Shown: in pieces, positions 50,401 through 63,928 of the stretch
How the letters are laid out: each line of letters begins with the position of its first letter
Position numbering within the stretch: position 1 is the first letter of the stretch
Assembly (NCBI GenBank): GCA_034008185.1
Contig: CM067084.1
Location: forward strand, 45,025,099-45,089,098
DNA: 64,000 bases
From: Gorsachius magnificus
Lineage: Eukaryota > Chordata > Aves > Pelecaniformes > Ardeidae
Direction: 5' to 3'
Program-made: the position numbers and the translations under genes
Notes under the pieces: model-generated
What the model was told of the DNA's origin: nothing
What the model saw: only the letters and a program-made list of their open reading frames with translations
Database searches by the model: none

Positions 50401-52319
50401 AAAAAAATCTCACATGTATGCCTCTGATGGTCCTAATAGAGAATTCATAAGAAGATATCAGGTTGAAGTATTGTGGAGCCCATTTGCTCAGCTGGCAGGA
50501 TTTCTCCTTCAGGTATACCTCTTTTTGACACATATGTTGTCAGTCAGACCAACCAGCTTTTTTTCTTTTTTGTCACTGAAAGATCGTTTGCTGAAATAGG
50601 GACTTACCTTACTTACAAACAAAAATCTTAATTATTTTGAGAGAAGTTTTCATTCAACCGACATTAATATATTTCCTTCAAAATAGACTTAACTGTGTAC
50701 ATTACTTATAGTTATCTAAATACAGTTTAACAAGCCTACCTTAAAATGTTTGTTTTCCAGAAAGTGTTAAGACTAAAATATTTGGTCATGAAGTGCAGCA
50801 GGATGAAAATGTTGTCTTTTTTCACCAATATACATAACAAAATCACTGGAACTGAACTTTGCAGATTTCACATCTGCTTTACTTTTATTTGAGTTCAGAG
50901 ATATAATGCAAATTTGAATCTCTCTAAGAATGCATGATTTTTATCTGTATAAGTATTTATTAGTGGCTTACTCATATGTAAGATACATTTATAATAGTTA
51001 TTTCTTGTATATGAAGATGATTAAGCAAATAAACTGATGAAATATTAGATCAAAATAAAAGCCATGTATTTTATCAGTTGTAAAGAACAGAGCACTGGCA
51101 GTTACAAGAATCAGTTTTGACAGCAGACCAGCGTATCCTACAGCAGTGAGGAAAAGGGAAGGGTTAAACTGTGGTTCTTAATTACCACACACTTCTATTT
51201 TGGAAATAAACATATCAGTCTGCAATACAGCTTGCTTTTAAGAAATAGACAAGAACTAGCATTACTAAGAGAGCTGTCAAAAGGGCTGGCTCAGGATCTG
51301 TTGAGTCTGAAGATACGTTGCAGAGGTTTCTGATTCATAGTTTTTGCTGAGGCTCCTGAAGAAAGCAAGATTTACATCTGCTACTGACTTTAAACTGCTA
51401 TCCTTTCATTTTCCCCCTCCTGCAAACACCAAGAGAAGAATAGGCATTTTCAAAACAGGATTTGAGGAAGCAAGACAAGTTTCCTGTTAATTAATCAGGC
51501 AGGTCTTTAAACACTATTTTCACAAGGGAATGCTTTAAATTAACAAAACTGATTTCACTGAAACTCAGAACATCACTGGGTCTTCACACTCCTATTTAAA
51601 ACAATAAGTGGCTAATTCTATTTCTTTTTGACAAGGAAAGCCTTTAAACATGTGTATCAGAAAAAAATATATGAGTTTGAAAAATGAGTTACTCTAATTG
51701 GAAACATATTACTGGTAGTTATTTAAATGCAATTTTTCTTAATTGCCATATTGGTACTGTAATTTCAACTACAAATCAGTGGTCCTGATTTACAAACACC
51801 CTTTTCTGTGTTTGGTATATCCATAATTTATGTTTTCACTTGCTTATGTCCTTATGAGACACAGTGTTTCTGTCTGTCTGTAGCCTGAATCACACAGGCT
51901 GACTCAACCATTAATCTAAGCCACTAAGCCATCCCACCCACCTGCAGAAGACTAATAGCTGCCAAAGCCTCTCCTTATATAGGTTTAAACTTTGACCCTA
52001 GTTTAACAGCTCAACAACAAAACCAAGCCAAAAAGCCTTGTACACCTGACTAGGAGATACTATCAACAATTAATGTTTTTCCTAAATTCCTCACCTTTAT
52101 CTTCCTACATTTGTATACACACATTGATAGGCTACCTAATACTGTCTTATGAAAACCCTTATCCCTGTTGTGTTACTTCTACATGAAAAGTACTGCCTTA
52201 CTAGTAGCCAGGAAAATTTCTGCACTGTGACATATCCAATAGTTGTAAAAATGAAGATATTTTGTACAAATTCTTTAATAAAATTTTCACTTGCATGGAT
52301 AGTATTTTTATCTTCACAC
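50401..52319. other. AT-rich non-coding DNA, no gene seen
   Basis: No recognisable gene or repeat. Confidence 0.6.
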
Positions 52320-52463
52320 TTGAACTACTGTGTCATATCTGGAATACTGTGTCCAGTTCTGGACTCCCCAGTACAAGAGAGAGATGGATTTACAGGAGAG
52401 AGTCCAGCAAAAGACCTCTAACATGAGTAAGGGACTGGAGCATCTCTCATAATCAGAGATAAA
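52320..52463 (+). mobile_element. CR1 LINE internal fragment
   Basis: A block of ORF2 C-terminal coding sequence equivalent to LEYCVQFW...LLERVQRRA...GLEHLSYE (TACTGTGTCCAGTTCTGGA, GAGAGAGTCCAGCAAA, GGACTGGAGCATCTCTCAT), with frameshifts and no tail. It is an isolated internal piece of an old copy. Confidence 0.8.
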
Positions 52464-55400
52464 TATTATATTGTACTGTTCTCTCACTTTGACAACTCTA
52501 CAGCTAACTGTCTCTCAGTGACTTTCATTTTGAACACTGATTTGAAAAACTAATTATAATTCACATTAGGTTAAAAATCTAGCATTAAAATATTGCTACA
52601 AGACAGAAATTATTTTAAATTATATAAAAGTTTTTGTATACTTTTAACACGATAGGGAGGGTAGCAAGCTGGTACCAATGTATTTTGACCCTAAACTATT
52701 AAGAAAATCTTGCAAGAACATGAATTTTATGTATCATGTGTACTGTTTATACTAGCAAAACAGGCTATTATACATGTTCCTTTTGTTTTTCTTAATGCTT
52801 CAGTGTCAAACATTTGGTAGGGTGCAATATGGATCTTATTAAACAATAATAATTACAAGTGCAGAACTAAATGTATATTTTACCTACTAAAGGTGCAGAA
52901 TTTTTCTTGCATCTCTGAGATTGCCCATTAAAGTCTTCATTGTCATGTTATAGTCTTTATACCAGTGGCTTATTCTATGCGTACATCAGTGTGGAAAAGC
53001 TTATGAGAACAGATGACTTTTTCTGTGTATGTATCTAACAAATGTTTTTAAAGAGGACAATTAATTTACACATATTTAAGAAAAATAGTAAGTGTAACAG
53101 ACAGAAATTAAGATAATTAACGTTCTCCATCAAAGCAATGGAAAAACTTATGAGGCCTGAAGAGTCTGTTTCCTTTTTTTTTTTTCAGCAAAATTCAGAC
53201 TGAGCGGGGCTATGACTGCTTTTTGAAATACATCATTGGGTAACCGCTTAGGAGGAAAAAGAGCTATAGAAGACAAAGCATTTTGTTAACTTGAAAACAA
53301 ATATGTAATCACTAACTAAGAATAAATTTATGCTAGAAATAAGGGAAAAAATCTCTAGACATCAAGGAAGTGATTCTCTGGAACATTCCAAGAACAATAC
53401 CTGGTGACCCAGCAGATCACCCTTCATCATCAGCCTTCAGTTTTTATATGTTTAAAACGTTGTCGGCTGTGGTCTCCCAGCCCTCCTAAATAGCTGTGGC
53501 TTCTTGCTACATTAGGTAAATGTCACTTTAAAGAGTACAGAGGAATACAAAGGGAAAAGAATTCATGCAATACAAAAGGAAAATATATTTTTAGAATAAC
53601 ACTAAATCTGAAAACTTCATTTTTATGGATTTCCAACTACAGTTTTTCAAGCTTTTTAAGTATTTTGCCAGTTTGTCAAAGGTGATGTTATCCTTGAAGA
53701 TTTACCCTGCAGTTTTATAGCTACTAGCTTTCCTTATTTACAACTGTGTTAAGCAGGTCGCCAGATAGTAGCATAAATGGGTATGAAGCAGTGGTGATAT
53801 TTAGTCATTCCTAATAAGAATGCCAGCTAGAAGATATGTGTTCCAAGGGGCCAAGAGAATATAGATGAATTATGTTATGGAATACAGAGCATGGAAATCC
53901 CAAGCTATCAATTAAATTCTCAAGATTTCAGTGAAAAGAATTGTGGATTATCAACAAGATTAATTATTCTGAAATGCTAATGTTGAAATCTCTGGTAGAC
54001 TATTAGGTGTTGTCTGTGTAACAGACAAATTTACTGGGACAAGGAATGTGTTTGTGGGAAAGGGAGAGGTTTATCCTCTATGCTAGCACTGGCTTTTGAC
54101 AGGGCTGCATAGCTGTTTATGCCTATGTATCAGTATCTGACACACCGGTCTCCTCTCTATAAACAAGCATTGCTTTTATTGTAATCACCACTATTTATCT
54201 TTGGTTGTTTGGTTGCATATTTCTACATAAGAGGACACTTGGGCTCTAACAGGATACTGAAAAGCAAAAAACTTGGAGATTGCCTGAGCTAAGGCAGCTT
54301 CACTCTAAGGGCACTGCAATGTCTCAGTCACTCCATCCATCTAGGAAGGCACGCCCAAATGACCGGAGTGGAGTTATGGAGCAGTTCAATGCAGAGCTGC
54401 AACATCCCTCAACTATTCACATATTTCAGAAAGGACAAATGCTGTGTGAAAGCACCTTTGTGTTCTACCCGCATAGATTTCTGGCAAAAAATCTGAAAAA
54501 GGTATTAGCATCACTATTTTGTTCTAATGTAAGCATCTGCAAATTTCACTCCCTGGGATCATTGTCTTAAAGAATACAGTTTTCCCACTGCACCATCTAC
54601 TTTTATTTTCAGATCTAGAAATGTGCAATAAACACTGGAGTTGCAAGTCTTAATTGGCAGTCTTTCAAGTACAATTATATCTAAAAGGTTGGCCTTTAAT
54701 CTTGCTACACTGCTACTTAAAATGACTGATTTTTTTTTAATACACTGACCATATTCACTCATTTTAAATATCACTCTGACAGCTCTATACAACAAAAATC
54801 ACTGGGTTTGAGAAGTTCATTCAATAAATGGTTTTAACATTTAGAGTAATACAAAGTAGATATTTTCCCATAAAAACTTAAATTGTTTGGTTCTTTCACC
54901 TAATTAACATGAAGTCAAGGAAAATAAAGAACTGAAAATATAATTTGTCTTTTATCTAGCCCATTTTTGGAAATATATATTTTCTTTATTTTCAACTAAC
55001 TTTCATTTACTCTAGCAAGATTACTTATTTCAGAGAACACAGTTGCTGGGAAGGTCTCTCCTCTTTTTCCCACTTAAGGGCAAGACAGATAAAATATGGC
55101 TGCTATTCATGGTCTTGCAGTTGCTGGCAGTCTCTGTACCTTGGCCAGATTGAGCATAATTGCACTATCTATGTTTTTTGAGTCACAGTTGCATCAGACA
55201 TTCAGTTTTCTTTAAAAAGAAAGAGAAGGATGCTTGCAGCCCTGAATTTGAAGATTTTTTTTCCACCCTAGAGCATGTATTTCATCTAAACAGGTAATTT
55301 CAAACTGAAGACAATGGTTTTAATGAGACCAAAGTATTCAGTTCCAATATTAAAAAAAGTTAAAACTATTAATTGAAAAAAAAAAGAGCATTTTTACAGA

Positions 55401-57779
55401 CCTAAAATAACCTTTAAACATTTTTTGAGTAAGGAAAAATAGTCTTATCTGGTTTTATTCATAATCAAAACCAATAAAAATATTTCCAAAATTTTAAAAA
55501 TTACAGCTTAAAATAATTTATATGACTAATGCTCAGCTATGTCTACAGAAAGTCAAAACAGGAGCATTCAGTGTAAATTGACACATTTATCTCATGAGTA
55601 TGTTAATTCCTCAGCAGATTAGAATTCCTCACCTTATTACAGTGTATTACAAGCCTCCATAAAACTCCAGTAAGCAACTCCATAAGGAATAAAAGAATAA
55701 AACCAAGATGAGTGACCTCCTTAAACAGCATGCTGATATCTCTCTGCCTTTGCAGGATAGAGACAAAGATGTAGATCAACAGCTGAGAAGAAAGCTGAAA
55801 GTTCTTCAGAGATAGACAGATGTCTGTCTGCGCAGGTGGTATGGTAAGTTTAATTTAACATTTCCAAATCTTCAGAAACTGAAAGATAATTTATTTATTA
55901 TCCACAAAGTTGTTGCAGCTTTGTTTTACCACCTTCTGTTCATTTTCTCTTTTCAAAGAAGCTTTATTCTGGCATTTTTGTCACACAATGCACAGTGCAA
56001 GATTATTGTGACAGATGTGTTGCTTTTAAGCATGGGGGGAATGATAATTTTAATGGCCAGCACACGTGACATAAGGGATCACTAATAGAGGTTTGTTTTG
56101 TGCCAGTTATTCTGCATGATCCAGCAAGTACTGAGAAATTCAGATTTAAATAAAGTGAAGTGAAGCAGACTGAGGGGAAAAAAAAAAGAAAAAGAAAGAA
56201 GAAGAAAAAGAAAAAGGAAAAGAAAAATAAAAAATAAATGTTATAATTTAAAAGAGCAGGAGTATTTAAGAATGAAAAGGAAAATACTCTTAATTTGATA
56301 AAGCTGATAAACCGTTCTGAGAAAAATAACATCCTTCTAACATACTAACTTTTCCTTTCAAATAATGTGTAGAATGATGAGCAAGAAATGTGGAACCACT
56401 GGTTTTACTCCACATATTACCATTCTTTCTTTTCCTAGATCAAATTGTTCAGGGATGTAATGAAATGGTGCTAATGGAGTACCACAATTAAAAATAAAAA
56501 TACCCCTTTGCAGTTCCATTTCATACACTATATTTGCTATGAAAATCTTAAACTCTTTCTTCTTGTAATCTTATTTATTTCTCTTTCTGCATTGTTTAAA
56601 GGAATTTATCACAAGGTGGACTCTAGTCTGTTTCAGAGTCTCCTGTTTCAGAGATTTTAATAGGAAAGTGGCAAAACTTAGGAAATAATAAGAATCATGA
56701 AGCCTATCTGTTCATCTACCTGAGAGCTGGCAAGACATGATTTTTCTGTGATCAAGCAGGCTTGTTCTCAGGAATTATGTCCCCCTCAAAAAGCCATAGT
56801 CTTTCTTCAAGGCACTGATCACACTGGATTTTACAATTTAACCATATTTAGCCATACATCAGATATTTAGAAAAAATTCTACATAATTCCAAATGTAATA
56901 CTATCTAATCCTGTTATGATATCCTTATGATCAAAGAATGACACAGCTAAGAGGATAGGCTGACTTAATTGTAAATATCTCCAGCTATGGTTATTATATA
57001 GAAGTTGGTCTTGAATAGTTTCCCAGAAAGTATCAGAGGCCTTGTTTTAGAAAGTTAACTAGTCTAATACATACTTATTTTATTTCACTATTTTTAATTC
57101 TCTTTCATTCTTTAATGTTCTTGTTGACATGTCAGCAAGAACAGACCTCACATCCTGGATGACATGATGCAAGTAGTATGACATAATGCCTTCAAGGCTT
57201 TCAGTGCTCTTAGGCTTCATAAACTCAGAAACGAAAGCTCAAATTTGTCAGTTGTGAACTGTTTTAGAGTAAACAAAGCATTTTATTTATCTGCAGTACA
57301 AGGAGTAAGATGTAAAGTGTAATATTTTAACCTCCTTTAAAAACAAGCAAACTGAACACATCAACCAGACACATCAACTGTGATAAAAAAAATCAATAAA
57401 TTATTATAAGGTGAAAAAGCATGTTGAGAACCAAAATCACCAGGCAGTGTTGTCAGTCTGGGGCATTTTGTTTCAAGTTTTCCAGTATTTGACATGTTTC
57501 ATAAATGCTTAAGTCCTGGAATCATGTTGTCATAAGAGTCTCTGGCTTTAAACTTTTTTTATTTATTGTAAAATAAGCTCTGAAGTTCTTATGATAATGA
57601 AAAAAAGCTCGAAAATAGGACCATGAGGGGTAGAAAATAGAAAGTGTTTTGAAAACAGAGGGTAAATAAGATCTAAACTTTTCTATTGTTTTGCGTGCCA
57701 TGAGAAGTAAAAGTTTTCGAGAACATAGGGACTTACCTTACTGTTTTGAGCACCAACGCAGTGATGTGAATACTAGTAA
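52464..57779. other. AT-rich non-coding DNA, one weak exon-like segment
   Basis: No gene recognised. A segment at 55756-55843 has good splice-like borders (see findings). A strong pyrimidine-tract-plus-CAG site at about 53173-53188 has no matching donor nearby. The remainder is simple AT-rich sequence. Confidence 0.55.
56172..56238. repeat. Purine-rich (GAAA/GAA)n low-complexity tract
   Basis: About 65 bases of A and G only, then A/T. The opposite strand reads as a Phe/Leu-rich false frame. Confidence 0.85.
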
Positions 57780-58327
57780 ACTTCCGTTGTGGTTTAACCT
57801 GGCAGGCAGCTGAACAATACACAGCCGCTCACTCACCCGCCACCTCCCTCAGTGGGATGGGGGGAGAATAAAAAAAGAAAGTGAAACCCATGGGTTAAGA
57901 TAAAGACAGTTTAATAAAACAGCAGAGGAAAAGAATAACAGTAATAATAATAATGGTAAGAGAATATACAGAATATACAAAACAAGTGATGCACAGTGCA
58001 ATTACTGGCCACCCTCTGACTGATGCCCATCCCATCCCAAGCATCTATTGCTCTCCCCTCTGGCTAACTCCCCCCAAGCATGATGTCCTATAGTATGGAA
58101 TAGCCCTTTGGACAGTTTGGGTCAGCTGTCCTGGCTGTGCCCAATCCCAGCTTCTTGGCAGAGCATGGGAAGCTGAAAAAGTCCTTGACTAGTCTAAGCA
58201 TTACCCAGCAACAACTAAAACATCAGTCTGCTATCAACATTATTCTAGTACTAAATCCAAAACACAGCACTATGCCAGATACTAGGAAGAAAATTAACTC
58301 TATCCCAGCCGAAACCAGGACAACTTC
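57780..58327. repeat. 5-bp target site duplication ACTTC around LTR copy 4
   Basis: ACTTC occurs at 57780-57784 and again at 58323-58327, immediately outside the LTR. A 5-bp duplication is usual for the ERVL class in vertebrates and fixes both LTR ends. Confidence 0.75.
57785..58322 (-). mobile_element. Solo LTR, avian ERVL-like family (copy 4)
   Basis: On the minus strand it begins TGTCCTGGTTTCGGCTGGG and ends TTAAACCACAACG; the expected final CA has become CG. At 538 bp it is essentially complete, with the ATTAAA signal seen as TTTAAT at 57910-57915. The perfect 5-bp flanking duplication shows an undisturbed insertion that later collapsed to a solo LTR. Confidence 0.88.
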
Positions 58328-59444
58328 TGGCTAAGGACCTCTTACAGGCAGATAGGTTTGAGGTTCTGTTGAGCTTTTAGAAAAGGAGGCTGTCCAAAAT
58401 ATATGGATCTTCAAAGCATCTCCCACCTCATCCTAGAGTTTCCTGGCCCAGTATTTAGCTTCCCTCTTTTCCTCTGTTCAGGAGCTAAATTCAGCAGATC
58501 CAGGCAAAACGAAGAGGATGAGGCTCTGCATAGTTTTTTGCTAATCCTTCTCTATTTCATGAAACAACTTCTGAATGCAACAGCATTTAGTGAGCTGCTC
58601 TAGAATACTGAAGAGATATAAAAGTTGACTGCACTGAAGCTAGCAGCAAAAACCCGATCATTTACTGCAGCAGGGTCAGAAGTGATTTCTCTTTGCTTTG
58701 CAGTTATTAAGTGAGAAAAAGGATATTTCACAGATTAAAAGATACCATGATTGCTCCATATATTAGTATATTTTCCTGGACAGTGATGATGATGATGATA
58801 AAATGGCCTTAAAAAGAGGGTTTCTTTAGTAATATTTAGGGAATACATTACTTAGATAGTACTGCAATTTGTTATATAATAGCACATTCACTTCTAATTA
58901 AAAAAAAAAATGTGGTCAGCTTGGAAACAGCATTTTTAAACTAATGGTGTATTTGAGAACATGAGAAGGCATCAGTGAACATTTTCAGTAAAAATATTCA
59001 ACCAATCATATTTAAAAACATTCAGACTCCAGAGAGCATTTTACATATGCAGTAGCTGCTGTCATTGCTTCTGTTACTATTCAATTCTGTTTTATCAATA
59101 ATTTTACATAATATTTAGCCAAAATGCCAGTCCAAACGTTACCTATAAAGAAATATAAGAAGATTTGCATAATAATTACTCATCAATTCAACAGAAAGAA
59201 GAACTAATGAGTCTTTTAAAAACCTGGAAATTTCAATAAGGATATAAATCCAAGTCTACTAACAATATACTTAATGTGTTTTCTTCCAAGGCTGCCCAAA
59301 AAATCTTTTAGAAGTCACAGCACAGTATACTCTTAAAAAATAATTCACCTGACCATAATAATTCCTTTCTTGTCTTCAGAGATTCTTTTAATTAATTAAT
59401 AATGATAATAATCCATGCTTCCATATTACTTTCCCTCTATGATT
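58328..59444. other. AT-rich non-coding DNA with a short (GAT)n
   Basis: No gene. A (GAT)5 microsatellite lies at 58784-58799. Confidence 0.6.
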
Positions 59445-59590
59445 AATGAAGTGTTTCATAGACATTATTAAATTAAATCTCCTAATACCTGAGAGACGAG
59501 TAAATACTATTATTTCAGCTACAACACACAGAAGAGAAGTTAGTTATGGAAAGGTTAAATAACTTGCCTAGTACAGTGTGAATAAGGATA
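59445..59590 (+). mobile_element. MIR-like CORE-SINE remnant
   Basis: GTGTTTCATAGACATTATTA, then AATCTCCTAATACC, GAGTAAATACTATTATT, and GAAAGGTTAAATAACTTGCC follow the MIR consensus order and spacing over about 130 bp on the plus strand. It is the longest MIR-type match in the window. Confidence 0.65.
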
Positions 59591-62500
59591 AATATTAAGA
59601 AATTGGAAGTAACTCCCACCCCTAGAATTATGAGATGGGTTTTAAATCACATGGTTCATATTCCTTAATGCTGTATTTTATTTGCTTTTGCTCCCCTGGA
59701 TTTTGGCCTTCGGTTGTTTTTCTAATAGTTCTTTTTAAAGGTTCCTCTCTACAACCATGGAGTCTCAAGACTCTTTTTTTCTTAAACTAGACAGAGACAG
59801 AAATAGATAAAATTCTCACATAAAAACTCATTCCCAGGGGCTTAGACTTCAAGCAGAGAAAACAATAATTTGAGATTGAAACAAAAATAGCAAACAAAGA
59901 AAAAAAAAAAACCAACAAACACCCAAGAATCCAGTACAGCAGAATTGAAAATAAATAATTTCTTAAATTTTTTTTCTCAATTAGGTCCTAAAGGTGAACT
60001 TTTACATCCATACTCAGGTGTCTACAGAAGCAACTTGACTTTTGCAAGCTAATTATACACATAGTAGTTTTCCTTGAGTTAACTGGAAGTTAATGAAGGC
60101 TCAGAACCATTGAGCATCCAGGCCATTTTTTAGGTGTGTAATTAAAGTGTTCTAGCTAAACTTTAGTTTTGTAAAATCTTAACCTGTATCTCCTGGCTTT
60201 TACTCTTGTCTTAATGGAACATTTTTCTTCTTCACATTTTTATTTATATTGCACTTGTCACCGTAGCAGATTAGGGCAAATTAAATTCCACAATAATTCA
60301 CCAAAAGCTGTGAGTTTTATTTTACGATTAAGAGCAGTTGGTTCATTATAATAAAATATTTCCATGTTAAATGCATAGTCTAGGAAATGATGGAATTATT
60401 TTTACAATAAAATTAACACTTTTGACACATACAGCACAGAAACCATAAGTAAAGGAGAAGTTAAAAAATGTTCTTTCTGAAGCTGTAGATGCTTTGTGAG
60501 ACCTTTGTTTAAACAATTCTTATTAATGGGTGTGGGTTTTTTTCAGAATGTTCTCTGTCTAATTAAATTCATTTTCCTCTTCTGCAGTGTAAACAAAACA
60601 CATGTAAATTCAGCAGGATCACGATAACACTTTTGGCTGAATTGCTCAGCATGTTGATGTCCTTTAGCCTCAGCATTCCCTTCAGCCCCTTCTGTTTTAA
60701 GTTCCTGTGAACTGAGGAGCAGATACCTTAATATAATTGACCTCCAGAAAAAGTCTGAATGGAAACTACACAAGCTCAGGCACAATTAAGCACTAATTTA
60801 ATTGTCTTCATATAGCAGAAATAAATTGTAATACTTCTGTTTTACACTTGAGAGAAAAGCCAAAAAGGGATAAGAAATGATTGCTTCAATGACCATATAG
60901 ATTAAATACGAACTTTCGCATGTAAGTAAGCACATATCTAAAGGATTGTGCTCTTTGATTTACTCCTGGGCCTAGCACTGTCATAAATATAAGGTCAGTC
61001 TCTTTTTCAGTGTCTGAACCAGCCATTACTTTTTGCTTTATGAACTGTATACTCCATCTCTGTACTGTACAGGACTAAACCTCATTTTTCTCTATTTCCT
61101 AAATAATTGATACACAGCCATTATCACAACAGAACTTTTCCACAAAAATGTTTTCCAATGCAGCCTCTCCACAAGCAGTTTGACCTGCACGTGCAAAATA
61201 GTGAGGGAATTTGTAATCCACTGTGATCACTTTCCCTTTTAAACTAAAATTATTTAAAGACAATATAATCCAGATAAAAGCAGCAATATCTGGTGGTAAA
61301 AAATAATGTCTATATTATAAATAATTATAATTTATTGTAATATATATTTTTAACTTGATTTCACTTGCAAAAATATATTGTACATGGTGACAGTACAAAC
61401 CAGAGTTCAACTCCTTTAATCAATATTTAAACAGATTTTATACAGGGATTTCATGGTTATCTTCTAGGGTTTTAGGGTTGGGGGTTTTTTTTGCATTTCA
61501 GGAACTTTTTGCAACTGGGTGATATTCCCAAGTTATCTATTTGGTTTTTGAATGTACTTCTCAGTGGGGTTGGAGCTTTTTTTAATTATTTTTATTTTTT
61601 TGGTAGGTACTACGTGGCAGTGAATAGCAAGCTGTATGGGTAAACTCAACTGGAAACAAAGAGATTGTCAACAGGCAACCTTTCAAATAAATAGGGAAAC
61701 AACACACTTGACTGAGTGAGCACCCTGTTCTGATCTTTTCCATTTCCAATGCAGTAACTATTGATTGTTTTTTCCTCTTTTTTCTTCTTTCTCCACCTCT
61801 TTTTTTCTTCATTGCTGTTGTTCGCTTGGTCATGTATTTCTTCCTCTGCATCATTCCATGCTCTGTTCTCACATCTTACTTGCATTTGCAAAATTGTCTA
61901 CTTCCTCCAATCTTGGTGATATACCAAAGGGAATAGTGAAATATCATTATACTGCCATTTTCCACATTATTGCATTTTCACTGCATCGGGCTCAAACAGT
62001 CCTTCTTGTAATACTGTAATATTGCCATACAACTTGCACAATGCCACACAGGTATGCATATGTAAGCACAAAATGTCTTTCCAAGATATGCAGCAATGTA
62101 TTTTGCATAATGACCTCAGACAACAGGATTAAGCACTATAACTTTAACCTCTATGAATGGTACCATAAGGGAGACTTTAAAACTGAAATATTTAAGTGTA
62201 TTTAAAAGTCCTTAAACCCTGTTCTTACTATCCATACTGATAAGAATTCAAATAAGGATTTAGCTTTTAGCCATATATACATATATTTGTTTTTCTCATT
62301 TATGTTAAAAGTTCTGCAGTAAAAATCAATGTGTGGAAGGGTAATACATGTAACAGCGTCAATAACAATAATTCTTATATTCTGCTAAAGGACAAACCAC
62401 TGTCAAAATAGGATTTCATATTATGCTTTCATCTTCTTTCAGATAAAAAACTATCTATTTCATTTCTGTAGCACATTTATTGTCATTTGTTACAGCTCTG

Positions 62501-63347
62501 ATGCATGTGCTACTGATGCTGTTTAAACATTATCTGTCACAAAAGTAACCCCATCAGCTAGAATGGGATATATGTGCATATGCTGATAAATTATTTTATT
62601 GTGATTTAGCGATAATTTATTTCATCCAGCATAAAAGGAAAAGGTAGGATATAGGATGTATCAAGAGCCTGAGCTAGATTTACCAAAAGCTTATATATTC
62701 CTAAGTGCTTTTTGTTTAAAAAAAAAAAAAAAAGTTTTATATATAACCCTTTTTTCCCTAGGTTGGGTAATATTTATTATTAACCGTCAATGTTTTTAGC
62801 ATGGAATTATGCACAGATTATTCAACTAAATAAGCAACCTCACTGTGTTGGATGTTGTACAAATATACAGGGAAGACATACTCCAGTCCTATGTCACTTA
62901 AAACCTACAAAGTAGAAATAGTCAGAGCCTGGAGAACAGACAGTTTAGTTAAGCAAAACATCTGGGATATAAAGAATACAATTTGGATGTAATTAATAAT
63001 TTTCTATTGCACTTGTTTTCTTCTTTGCATAATGTATCCATTTTTTTTGTTAATCCTTGTTCAACTCTAGCAGCCAATTCCATGTCAAAGAAAATAAAAT
63101 AGGCCAGGCAATCAAAAACCACATTTCATTACTAAAGTGTGAACAATAAAAATTAAGATAGTTTAATTAGAATGCCTGCTTTTACGTGTTGACTTTTATG
63201 TAGAGGCCATCTTGGAAACTTGTTGGAAGGATAATAATGAGTGAGATATTCTGATTCAAGGAATAAAATTACATAAGAATGACAGAACATTTCACAGGCG
63301 TGTTAGACTAACACTCTCCATTAAAGATTTTCCTGAATTATCCCTAT
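59591..63347. other. AT-rich non-coding DNA, no gene seen
   Basis: No gene recognised. A pyrimidine-rich tract lies at 61768-61811 and an A16 run at 62718-62733. Confidence 0.6.
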
Positions 63348-63352
63348 ATAGC

Positions 63353-63928
63353 TGTCCTGGTTTCAGCTGGGATAGAGTTAATTTTCTTCCTAGTAGCTGG
63401 CATAGTGCTCTGTTTTGGATTTAGTACTAGAAGAACGTTGATAACACACTGATGTTTTAGTTGTTGCTGGGTAGTGCTTAGACTGGCCAAGGATTTCTCA
63501 GCTCTCAACTCTGCCAGGTGCACAAGAAGCTGGGAGGGGCCACAGCCAGGACAGCTGACCCAAACTGACCAAAGGGCTATTCCACACCATGTGATGTCAT
63601 GCTTAGTATACAAGCTGGGGGAAGAAGAAGGAAGGGTGGGGACGTTTGGAGTGATGGCGTTTGTCTTCCCAAGTAACCATTACGCGTGATGGAGCCCTGC
63701 TTCCCTGGAGATGGCTGAGCACCTGCCTGCCCATGGGAAGTGGTGAATTAATTCCTTGCTTTGCTTTGCTTGCGTGCACAGCTTTTGCTTTCCCTATTAA
63801 ACTGTCTTTGTCTCAGTCCATGAGTTTTCTCGCTTTAGTCTTCTGATTCTCTCCCCCTTCCCATTGTGGGGGGAGTGAGCGAGTGGCTGTGTGGTGCTGA
63901 GTTGCCAGGTACACAAGAAAACACAACT
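63353..63928 (+). mobile_element. Solo LTR, avian ERVL-like family (copy 5)
   Basis: It begins TGTCCTGGTTTCAGCTGGG and runs about 576 bp through the family sequence, including the poly(A)-type ATTAAA at 63796-63801, to GCCAGGTACACAAGAAAACACAACT-like decayed end near 63928. The flanks ATAGC (63348-63352) and ATGGC (63929-63933) are a probable 5-bp target duplication with one change. It contains a segment (GTTTGTCTTCCCAAGTAACC) shared with copy 2 but not with copies 1 and 4. Confidence 0.85.
63796..63801 (+). terminator. LTR poly(A)-type signal ATTAAA
   Basis: ATTAAA within CCCTATTAAACTGTC, the same position as in copy 1 (31568-31573) and copy 4 (57910-57915, minus strand). Conservation across copies supports it as the LTR processing signal. 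Confidence 0.6.

Noticed and set aside
53173..53260. Strong polypyrimidine tract plus CAG as a possible exon start
   Set aside because: No donor-like site at a usual distance, and the T-run is within the normal background of this AT-rich region.
63344..63613. 89-codon minus-strand frame
   Set aside because: It lies inside LTR copy 5, recurs with changes in the other LTR copies (31132-31503 minus, 58137-58334 plus), and is a by-product of LTR sequence.
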